The notes below the pieces were generated by a model. It saw nothing but the letters and a program-made list of their open reading frames with translations. It had not been told where the DNA came from and searched no databases. Positions 12,637 through 20,973 of a DNA stretch of 64,000 nt are shown here, piece after piece. Made by a program: the position numbers and the translations under genes. How positions within the stretch are numbered: the first letter of the stretch is position 1; every line of letters starts with the position of its first letter. Source of the stretch: Evernia prunastri (Eukaryota > Ascomycota > Lecanoromycetes > Lecanorales > Parmeliaceae); the NCBI GenBank assembly GCA_003184365.1, contig NKYR01000009.1, forward strand, positions 372,001-436,000, given 5' to 3'.

Positions 12637-12903
12637 TGTAACAGGGTCTAGGCATGCGTGACTGAGCAACTCGTATATTGGTTACTAGATAGACTGAATC
12701 CTGAGGAACCCAAGTGGGAATCCTCAGAGGCAGCATATTTAGCAGGGGAGAGTGCACCCCCATGCCAAGCAAACTTACTATGCGACTGCTATAGCCGCAC
12801 AGCTGCACCAGAGGGATAGTCTCCCGGATCTGGCCTAGATGTATGTTGGATTCCTGGACTTCTGACAGGCCGCCTCATGCCTAGAGACCTCATGGCCCTT
12901 ACA
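12637..12903. mobile_element. Solo LTR-like element C, copy 1 (267 bp) with 5-bp target duplication
   Basis: Starts TGTAA and ends TTACA, flanked by ataag on both sides (12632-12636 and 12904-12908). Subterminal sequences taggcatg and catgccta add to the inverted ends. No coding region. An identical copy at 13951-14217 is probably an assembly duplicate. Confidence 0.68.
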
Positions 12904-13119
12904 ATAAGTCTCTCTATAAGTCATTCGCTGAATATCTCGATTAATAATTATTGATTAATAATTAATGATTAAGACGATTGAGAATAAAAGTATTAAGATA
13001 TAGTTTTTTCTATAGTGAAAAAAGTATAACTTTATTAAAGATTGTAAAGACTTCAAAGACTCGAAAGACTCGAAAGGCTTGAAAGGCTTTAAAGAAGGAT
13101 TTAAAGAATAAACGTCTAT

Positions 13120-13711
13120 TGATTGATTGATTGTTTTATACGCCTATGCTAGCTACTTGATGTAAGCTAATGAGGGTAACATTAACGCTGAACCAGCTTT
13201 ACGGCTGGGCGTTGAAGAAACCTGAGGGCGAACCTCTGGACAAAAACTTCAACTAAACAGTACGCTCTCCCTTCTGCTGTGCTCCTTAGGAGCCCTATTA
13301 CACCACCGCACATCTCTCTACTTCTTTGCGCCGACTCTTCTATTCTCTGACTTTTGTATCTCTGATCGCCCCCGCCTCTAGAGGCGGGTACGATCGCTTC
13401 TTCGTGCGCCCTTTTTGGAATAAACGTCTATATAATGCAATTAATAAGTATATAAAACTTCTTTCAGAAGGCATAGAAGGAGACAATCACGGAAACAATA
13501 GCGGCAGACTGAAAGAGAACGGAAGTGACAGTGGTTTGTGGCAACAACTTGACAGTCAAAGACTAAGAGTTGACAACAATGATAACACGAGAGGATAAGT
13601 TGAAGTTTTTGTCCGAAAGGTTTCTTCAGCGCTACAAATATTCGAGGAACTCCCTGATTAGTAAAGTAGTTTACTAGATAGGCGTATTAAGCAATCAAAT
13701 CAAATCAAATC
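13120..13711. mobile_element. 592-bp inverted-repeat (MITE-like) element, copy 1
   Basis: Ends are imperfect inverted repeats: tgattgattg...tatacgcctat at 13120-13147 against ataggcgtat...caaatcaaatc at 13678-13711. A second inverted pair lies inside: gaagaaacct...ggacaaaaacttcaact at 13208-13254 against aagttgaagtttttgtcc...ggtttcttcagcgc at 13597-13632. At the centre is a perfect 18-bp palindrome (cccgcctctagaggcggg, 13371-13388). No convincing protein is encoded, so it would be non-autonomous. No clear target duplication is visible. Superfamily unassigned. Confidence 0.6.
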
Positions 13712-13920
13712 AAAACTTCTTTCAAGTAATTTTCGAATAAGAATCTCTGTTAGAGTAATTGTTGGTTTCACATAGGTGTGATTGTCCAGTTACTTATCAC
13801 TACTTGCATATGCATAGTCTTGATAATTGTAAATGTAGATGCATTGCTAAGAGGTGCAGGCGAAGAGGCAAGATATACCTCTTCGCTTAGCTAGTGTGTG
13901 TGCCTAGTGTTGCGCTACAA

Positions 13921-13921
13921 N
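13921..13921. other. Assembly gap (single N) between overlapping contigs
   Basis: One N separates two identical 1313-bp blocks. It most likely marks an unmerged contig overlap, so the real locus is probably 1314 bases shorter. Confidence 0.85.
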
Positions 13922-13950
13922 AGTCCCTGACATATAAGTCTCTCTATAAG

Positions 13951-14217
13951 TGTAACAGGGTCTAGGCATGCGTGACTGAGCAACTCGTATATTGGTTACT
14001 AGATAGACTGAATCCTGAGGAACCCAAGTGGGAATCCTCAGAGGCAGCATATTTAGCAGGGGAGAGTGCACCCCCATGCCAAGCAAACTTACTATGCGAC
14101 TGCTATAGCCGCACAGCTGCACCAGAGGGATAGTCTCCCGGATCTGGCCTAGATGTATGTTGGATTCCTGGACTTCTGACAGGCCGCCTCATGCCTAGAG
14201 ACCTCATGGCCCTTACA
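13951..14217. mobile_element. Solo LTR-like element C, copy 2
   Basis: Exact repeat of 12637-12903 within the duplicated block, with the same ataag flanks. Not an independent insertion. Confidence 0.6.
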
Positions 14218-14433
14218 ATAAGTCTCTCTATAAGTCATTCGCTGAATATCTCGATTAATAATTATTGATTAATAATTAATGATTAAGACGATTGAGAATA
14301 AAAGTATTAAGATATAGTTTTTTCTATAGTGAAAAAAGTATAACTTTATTAAAGATTGTAAAGACTTCAAAGACTCGAAAGACTCGAAAGGCTTGAAAGG
14401 CTTTAAAGAAGGATTTAAAGAATAAACGTCTAT

Positions 14434-15025
14434 TGATTGATTGATTGTTTTATACGCCTATGCTAGCTACTTGATGTAAGCTAATGAGGGTAACATTAAC
14501 GCTGAACCAGCTTTACGGCTGGGCGTTGAAGAAACCTGAGGGCGAACCTCTGGACAAAAACTTCAACTAAACAGTACGCTCTCCCTTCTGCTGTGCTCCT
14601 TAGGAGCCCTATTACACCACCGCACATCTCTCTACTTCTTTGCGCCGACTCTTCTATTCTCTGACTTTTGTATCTCTGATCGCCCCCGCCTCTAGAGGCG
14701 GGTACGATCGCTTCTTCGTGCGCCCTTTTTGGAATAAACGTCTATATAATGCAATTAATAAGTATATAAAACTTCTTTCAGAAGGCATAGAAGGAGACAA
14801 TCACGGAAACAATAGCGGCAGACTGAAAGAGAACGGAAGTGACAGTGGTTTGTGGCAACAACTTGACAGTCAAAGACTAAGAGTTGACAACAATGATAAC
14901 ACGAGAGGATAAGTTGAAGTTTTTGTCCGAAAGGTTTCTTCAGCGCTACAAATATTCGAGGAACTCCCTGATTAGTAAAGTAGTTTACTAGATAGGCGTA
15001 TTAAGCAATCAAATCAAATCAAATC
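14434..15025. mobile_element. 592-bp inverted-repeat element, copy 2
   Basis: Exact repeat of 13120-13711 within the duplicated block, with the same inverted ends and central palindrome. Not an independent insertion. Confidence 0.55.
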
Positions 15026-15234
15026 AAAACTTCTTTCAAGTAATTTTCGAATAAGAATCTCTGTTAGAGTAATTGTTGGTTTCACATAGGTGTGATTGTC
15101 CAGTTACTTATCACTACTTGCATATGCATAGTCTTGATAATTGTAAATGTAGATGCATTGCTAAGAGGTGCAGGCGAAGAGGCAAGATATACCTCTTCGC
15201 TTAGCTAGTGTGTGTGCCTAGTGTTGCGCTACAA

Positions 15235-16143
15235 CATAGCGAACAGTGAACAAACATTCCTAATCATTATACCAATGCCTAATGTTTGCTCTGTGAAGCT
15301 GAGGAGGTGCAATGAGCACCTTTCTTCATGGGCTTAGTGATGCCCTGACTTTTGGACTTTAAAGTGTAGAGGTGTCATAGACGCTGTTGGGTTTGTACCA
15401 GAATACTGTGATATATGTACAGGTTGGGATGGAAAAAGACTTCAGAAGCTTTCGATCCTTGATGGGGCTTTAGTCCTCTTAGACTGTGGAATAAATACAA
15501 TATTGCAGAACATAAGTCCTGTTTCTGGCTACACAACGAGCCAGTGATCGCCAGTGATCGCTTAGCAGTCAATGAAAATGATGTAGTTTTGTTTCGTAAA
15601 AAACTGAAGACTTGCTCTCAATACCGTCGACTCTCACCCCGCGCAAAGAAAAGACTTGCTCGCATCAGTCATCCACATATTCTTCACTTGACTGATACTT
15701 ATCATTGTAGGGAGCTCTTGTAAGGAACACTGCCCCTACGCCTGTTGGAAGAAGAAGCTTCCACTCATTGCTATTTCACAATTCCGCAAACTACAGCGTA
15801 TTCGTGCTGGGCAAACTTGGCGGCAGAGCAGCAGGTGCAAACTCGATCAGGCTTATTGGTCGACTATAGACCATGAGGTCCAACATCTCTATACCGGCAG
15901 TCACGCTGATGAAGTCGATAGAGACAGGCTCTTGTGGCGGAACGAGATGGCGAAGTCATCTTTGAGAGAAACATAGGTATTGCGGGGTAATATACTTACG
16001 GCTAGTGTTTTTTATTCTTAGTGTCTTCGGGGCAATCACTGGCTCACATGCAAACATCATATGCTTTTCGTAGCATCCTTTTCCCAACGCTCTGCAGCTC
16101 TGATATATAAGTATACCCAGTCTCACACTTCCAACCGCATACA
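15235..16143. other. Intergenic upstream of the M18 gene
   Basis: No supported gene. A 10-base direct repeat (cagtgatcgc twice, near 15541) is the only local structure. A TATA-like tatataa at 16104-16110 lies 34-40 bases before the M18 start codon. Confidence 0.5.
16104..16110 (+). promoter_or_regulatory. TATA-like box of the M18 gene
   Basis: The sequence tatataa lies about 35 bases before the ATG at 16144. If it is the core promoter, the transcript leader is very short, which would make the downstream Met41 (after the first 40 residues) another possible start. Confidence 0.35.
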
Positions 16144-17888
16144 ATGACTCGATCACACCATAGTTACCTCCCTGTACGGACATCAAGCAACCCCGACCAC
16201 GTAAATCTACATCCGAGCGTTCAACGGGTCCCAGAACAGACAGAGAAAGGATTCAAAGACCTCATGAACACAGCCCGGGCGTTGAGTACCCAAAGTGCAA
16301 GCCCATGCAGAAGATGCAGCAGTGCAGGATTACCTTGCGATGAGAAGAGAAGAACGAGTGAACAGTGCTCACGTTGTGCGATACTTGGCTACACCTGTCG
16401 TTCCCCGGTCGATGTTGATTCGTACACGCAGCCGTTCCTCTCCTTCATCTCCGAAAACCCTACCACCTTCCATGCAGTCGCAAACGTGTGTAAGAGGCTC
16501 GAGTCAAATGGCTTTACGAATCTATCGGAGCGCGACTCGTGGACAGGCAAGCTTTCAAGAGGTGGCAAATACTGTTTCACACGAAATGGCAGCAGTGTAA
16601 TTGCTTTTGTCGTGGGCGAAAATTACAAATCAGGAAATGGAGCAAGTGTTATTGCCAGCCACATCGATGCTCTTACTACACGAGTGAAACCCATCCCGAC
16701 CTTAACTACCAAGGCCGGCTACCTCCAGCTTGGCGTCGCGCCTTATGCTGGGGCACTGAACAATACTTGGTGGGATCGGGATTTGGGCATTGGAGGGAGA
16801 GTTCTCGTGAAGAATAGTGAAACTGGCAAGATAGAGACGAAACTGGTGAAGTTAGGATGGCCCATTGCCAGGATACCGACTTTGGCACCTCACTTTGGAG
16901 CTGCTGCGGATCTCTCGCATCCCAACAAAGAGACTGAGATGGTTCCTATTATTGGCTTAGACAGTGCAGACACTGAGGACGATTCTGAAGATAACTACAA
17001 GCGACGAAACCCGAGTGTCCTGGGCAGTGCTGGGACTTTCGCAGCGACACAGCCAGAGCGATTGGTAAAAGCCATAGCAGGAGAAATAAACATTCAGGAT
17101 TGTGAGTGCTGTGCTATTCTCGCTAAATCAATGACTAACGTCTATCAGATAGCAGTATCGTCAACTGGGAGCTGGAGCTTTTCGATACTCAACCGGCCCA
17201 GCTCGGCGGACTGGACAAAGAATTCATCTTCGCGGGCCGTGTTGATGACAAGCTCTGCTCTTTCGCCGCTATTGAGGCACTTATTGCCTCGAGCCATGAG
17301 GAAAATGAGGAAAATAACCCCAGCACCATCAAGATAGTCGGGTGTTTCGACGATGAGGAAATCGGCTCACTCCTTCGCCAAGGTGCCCACAGCAACCTTC
17401 TCCCAAGCGCTCTCGAACGCATCTGCGAAGCCTTTTCGGAAAAGAGCTACGGGGCAGACTGCTTGTCCCGGATGTATGCCAATAGCTTTATGATCTCTGC
17501 CGATGTATCTCATGCCGTCAATCCCAACTTCATGGGCGTATACCTGGAGAATCATGCGCCCAGACTCAATACTGGGATAGCAATTCAAGCCGATCCCAAC
17601 GGACACACTACAACCGACAGCGTTAGCACTGCATTCTTGCAACGCATAGCAGATAAATGTGATGTGAAGTTGCAGGTATTTCAAATCCGGAATGATTCGC
17701 GTTCGGGAGGGACTGTAGGGCCGATGCTGTCCAGTGCGATGGGCATGAGGGCGATTGATGCGGGGCTTCCGCAGCTGAGCATGCACAGCATTCGAGCGAC
17801 AATCGGCAGTAAGGATCCCGGCTTAGGTGTGAAGCTGTTCAAGGGTTTCTTCGATCACTTTGAGGAGGTCGATGCGGAGTTCAGGTGA
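16144..17888 (+). CDS. M18 aminopeptidase with an N-terminal Zn2Cys6-type cysteine cluster
   Basis: Metallo-aminopeptidase of family M18 (vacuolar aminopeptidase I / aspartyl aminopeptidase), which removes N-terminal residues from peptides using two zinc ions. Exons 16144-17101 and 17149-17888 (47-bp intron) give 565 residues. The core starts near YTQPFLSFISENPTTFHAV (about residue 94). Metal ligands are in place: ASHIDAL (His173), GRVDDKLC (Asp351), FDDEEIGS (Glu388/389), ISADVSHAV and the C-terminal SMHSIR. WWDRDLGIGGRV is typical. The unusual part is the N-terminal extension: cysteines 55, 58, 65, 75, 78 and 85 have spacing C-x2-C-x6-C-x9-C-x2-C-x6-C, exactly the fungal Zn(II)2Cys6 pattern, in the same uninterrupted exon. 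The segment between the second and third Cys lacks the basic residues usual for DNA binding. In yeast Ape1 this region is a vacuolar-targeting propeptide. Function of the fusion is unknown. Confidence 0.9.
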
Positions 17889-18882
17889 TCGTGGGAATAG
17901 CATAAAGGGTTAGTCTTTGTTGTTGGATGGTATTTGAGTCATAATTGGTTCCATTTTTATTGGCGCTGGTATAATGGTGATTTGGTTTTTTCCCATCTTT
18001 GTCCTTGCACGAATAGCAAGCCTCGAACATTGTCTGGTATCTCTGATCTGTTGGATAGATTCAATGTTCGCCTTCTTGTATCCCTCTACAACGCAATGTT
18101 AATAAATCGGGACAGTACTGTAATACAGCCCGTACTCAGCAATTTGTCCAATCTTTTTGAGCGGTCCGTCTGCATCTTGAGCGGTATCTATCAGCTTGAA
18201 TCCTCAATGTGCGTGGGCGGGTTAAGTCATCAGAAGCCGACATATTGGAAGCCCATCTCATCCATCCTCTTGCCGTCACGAATCACATGTTACACTTTGT
18301 GTCGTTTTCAGTTTCAGGCTTCTCCCTCATCTAGCTTCACTGCGCCAAGCTTCTTACTCCATCATGAAATTCGGTATCATGTGTGCGTCAGCCGGGGCGA
18401 CCGCCTGCGAAGACTGAATGGGGATTGATCGTGGGTGTTGCTAAATAATTTGGAACACCCTGTTATTGGCAAATACAAAGCCCTGAAGCGTAACGCCCCT
18501 TACAGATTCTTCTGACACGCGCTCGGTTCGATAGTATCCTTCTCGAAACAAGACTCCTGGCTCTGACACGCAGTCGACGTACTCGACATTCTGAAAGCAC
18601 GACTATTTCCAGCTTTCAAGCACCTTTCTTTAAGATAAATTGCTCTGGTTGATATCCTATACATTTTTCTCTGTCGATTCAATCCTTTGGGAACACCAAA
18701 ATCACGATGGTGGAGCTGAACTGCGGCAACATGTGTAAACATTCGCAGCTGCAAATTGTGACCTCTAGGAAGGACAGAAAACATTCAGTAATCTCGCACC
18801 GAGCGAAATCAAAATCTACATTCACAAAAAGTATGCACCCGGTCGACCTTGCGGGGAACGTGACTGACCAGTGTTAGGCAAT
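17889..18882. other. Intergenic, no supported gene
   Basis: About 1 kb holding the 3' side of the M18 gene and the leader of the next gene. A 164-codon plus-strand frame at 17934-18428 begins at an alternative codon and has no recognisable motif or coding bias; I regard it as chance. Confidence 0.45.
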
Positions 18883-19335
18883 ATGCGGGCTCAGCTCCTT
18901 CTTTGCGCACAGATATCCGAGTACCATAGCTTTGGCATGCCAAAAGATGAAAACATCCTCGACCTGAGGGATCTGCAGCTTGCCGGGAGCAAGTCGTTCG
19001 ATGCACCGTACAGCCATCCTCTCAAACCATCAATAACACTTTCGGCGCCGTTCGAATTGCGCAGATTGCCATACGGAGCCTTCCGAGACGCGACATTCGC
19101 CGATCTGATTGGCATGGACGACGGCTTCATCTGCAGCCTGCTCAAATACCGGTACAGGACGACGCCAGCCGTCCAAAACATGCAATTCGAGGACATCGAC
19201 CGCCTTATATGGCACAGCCAGACCCACCGGGACTGGAACGCTGCGGCGCCGTGGCCGAAGACCCCGGCGGAACAAATCGACATGATTGGAGGAATGATGC
19301 GGGATCTGGGTCACGCGGTCACGCTGGGCTATTAG
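18883..19335 (+). CDS. Orphan protein, 150 aa, possible paralog of the next gene
   Basis: Unrecognised. The frame from the ATG at 18883 to the stop at 19335 encodes 150 residues with no signal peptide or membrane segment. The C-terminal half (YGAFRDATFADLIGMDD, ICSLLKYRYR, then a helical stretch ending MMRDLGHAV) resembles the C-terminus of the next plus-strand gene (RALRDVAF, GMDL, LCALLRFRYG, ERDLGQM), suggesting a shared domain of about 90 residues and tandem duplication. A cag/tag acceptor just upstream of the ATG (gtgttag at 18871-18877) leaves open a further 5' exon. Not annotated as any known family; role unknown. Confidence 0.55.
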   Translation: MRAQLLLCAQISEYHSFGMPKDENILDLRDLQLAGSKSFDAPYSHPLKPSITLSAPFELRRLPYGAFRDATFADLIGMDDGFICSLLKYRYRTTPAVQNMQFEDIDRLIWHSQTHRDWNAAAPWPKTPAEQIDMIGGMMRDLGHAVTLGY

Positions 19336-19983
19336 AGGCCCCCCCCCTTCATTGGTCAACGGAGATTGGCCTATGCATTGCTGGTTGATATCAAATATCC
19401 TGCAAAGCTTACTTTTAAAATGCAGCCTCCGACAGCCATTGGACGATGACCTACCCGAAGGCGCCGCATTCGGACCCGGTTTCGAGTCTTGCGCGTGTCC
19501 TTTTCCGCCCGTCCTTTTTGCCTCGAATACAACGGTATTTTCCCCGCCATGTCGCCACTACAGCCAACCAGACGCAGTACCGAGCATCTGCTGAGTGAGA
19601 TGTAGCGTCGGCATTGCGAGGGGTTGCACTCGAATTCCACCAATGGGAAGGGGATTTTCTGCACGTCATACTCTTTTCCTGCGCCTTCATAGTTTCAGAG
19701 TCCACCAGAGTGCATCTTCACGTGGGATCGGCAGCGGAGATGCTGCGACAATAATGGCGGATGGCGGTGAGAATGAGCGAGAAAGATTTTTCTTACTCGC
19801 AGACAGGCCCTTCAAATCTGCGCCGCCACTTCATGGGCTTTTGAGTTATCTACATGGGGCACACTTTGATCCTTCAATCCTTCACTCGTGGCCCGCAATT
19901 CTCTGTTCCAAGAGATACCCACCCTCTGTACATCCTCACTTTTGGCCCACATTCCACGCCTTCAACACTCTCTCGCCGTCACT

Positions 19984-20973
19984 ATGCTAAAACACAAATC
20001 ATCCCACGACCAAACCATGGCTCGCAAAACACCCAAAACTCCAGCCAGCGACAAAGCCCCAGCGCGCAGGGCTCCCAAAACGAACCGTCGCGAACCTGGT
20101 TTCCCGCCATCCGCGTCACCTCCCGAGAGGGTCGCACAGAAGGTCCCGCGCACCTCCCGGCCCCCGGCCAGCACTGGCACCACGGCCTCTGCATTGGGGC
20201 CCGACGAGCCGGACATGCGTCGCGCCTCCCTCTCGCTCCCCAAGCCCCACGCACGCGCGAGTCAGCATGCGCTCCTAAGGAGGAACCACACCCCGGCCAA
20301 CATCATGACCACGTTCAACGGCGTGCCGGTGTACTCCAACGACGTTGCCGCACAACGGTTCACGTCCGGAGTCCCCACCACCAAAGGAGTGCAGGAGACG
20401 CCGAGTGCGAATAGCACGCTCGTCGCGGGGAAGATCATGCTGCCGAGACTCGACCACGCACTCCGCTCTGACCTGTCCGCTTACCGTCCCTCCTCTTCCC
20501 CATCCGCCACTTCCCGCGGCACGCCCACCGCACCTCCTGCAGACCCAACATCGTCACCACCACATGCCGCCGACAAAACGAAACACAACAACAACAGAAA
20601 CAAGAACAAGGACGACACCAAACCACCCCAACCCCAAACCTCGCCCCAGCCCTTCGACCCCGCCAAATGCCACTGGCGCGCCCTCCGCGACGTCGCCTTC
20701 GTCCTCGACGGCGGCATGGACCTCTCCTCCTCCTCCTCCTCCTCCTCCGACCACGACCTGTGCGCCCTCCTGCGCTTCCGCTACGGCAAAGCGGACCCGC
20801 AGATGGCGCGCGTGGAGCCGCGCCACGTGCTCGCCATGTACGATTTCTGCAGGGAGGGGCCGAAGGAGATGTATGAGGCGACCGCGGGGGGACTGATTCG
20901 GAGGCAGATGGAGAGGGATCTGGGGCAGATGAGGAAAGGGGGGGAAGGCGGGGTTGTGAGTGGGGATTTTTGA
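19984..20973 (+). CDS. Orphan protein, 329 aa, disordered N-terminus plus conserved C-terminal block
   Basis: Unrecognised. Start at the first ATG of the frame (19984); a second at 20017 is possible. The first 210 residues are basic, Pro/Ser/Thr-rich and low in complexity (PARRAPKTNRREPG, a run of Asn/Lys), so probably disordered. The last 100 residues are globular-looking (CHWRALRDVAFVLDGGMDL, a serine run, DHDLCALLRFRYG, then RHVLAMYDFC, QMERDLGQM) and resemble the upstream neighbour's C-terminus. The serine run is inserted within that block as a tcc microsatellite, at the place where the neighbour has only a short loop. The high GC and long frames on the opposite strand here reflect C-biased third positions. 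Function unknown. Confidence 0.6.
   Translation: MLKHKSSHDQTMARKTPKTPASDKAPARRAPKTNRREPGFPPSASPPERVAQKVPRTSRPPASTGTTASALGPDEPDMRRASLSLPKPHARASQHALLRRNHTPANIMTTFNGVPVYSNDVAAQRFTSGVPTTKGVQETPSANSTLVAGKIMLPRLDHALRSDLSAYRPSSSPSATSRGTPTAPPADPTSSPPHAADKTKHNNNRNKNKDDTKPPQPQTSPQPFDPAKCHWRALRDVAFVLDGGMDLSSSSSSSSDHDLCALLRFRYGKADPQMARVEPRHVLAMYDFCREGPKEMYEATAGGLIRRQMERDLGQMRKGGEGGVVSGDF

Larger units (their letters stand above)
12608..13920 (+). repeat. 1313-bp block, copy 1 (ends exactly at an N)
   Basis: Identical, as far as I could compare, to 13922-15234 at an offset of 1314. The block ends at the last base before the N at 13921, and the second copy begins at the first base after it. This is what results when a contig end and the next contig start share the same 1313 bases and were joined by a single N instead of merged. 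A true tandem duplication would not be expected to end exactly at the gap. Confidence 0.9.
13922..15234 (+). repeat. 1313-bp block, copy 2
   Basis: Same sequence as 12608-13920, including second copies of LTR-like element C (13951-14217) and of the inverted-repeat element (14434-15025). Unique sequence resumes at 15235. Should be treated as an assembly duplicate until a spanning read shows otherwise. Confidence 0.88.

Noticed and set aside
12599..12808. Minus-strand 69-aa frame (repeated at 13904-14122)
   Set aside because: It lies almost wholly inside solo-LTR-like element C, starts at a non-ATG codon and has no motif.
13326..13598. 90-aa plus frame (repeated at 14640-14912)
   Set aside because: Inside the inverted-repeat element; begins at a non-ATG codon, and the central palindrome forms part of the frame. 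Not a credible transposase.
17934..18428. 164-aa plus frame downstream of the M18 gene
   Set aside because: Non-ATG start, cysteine/serine-rich random-looking sequence, and likely 3' untranslated or intergenic.
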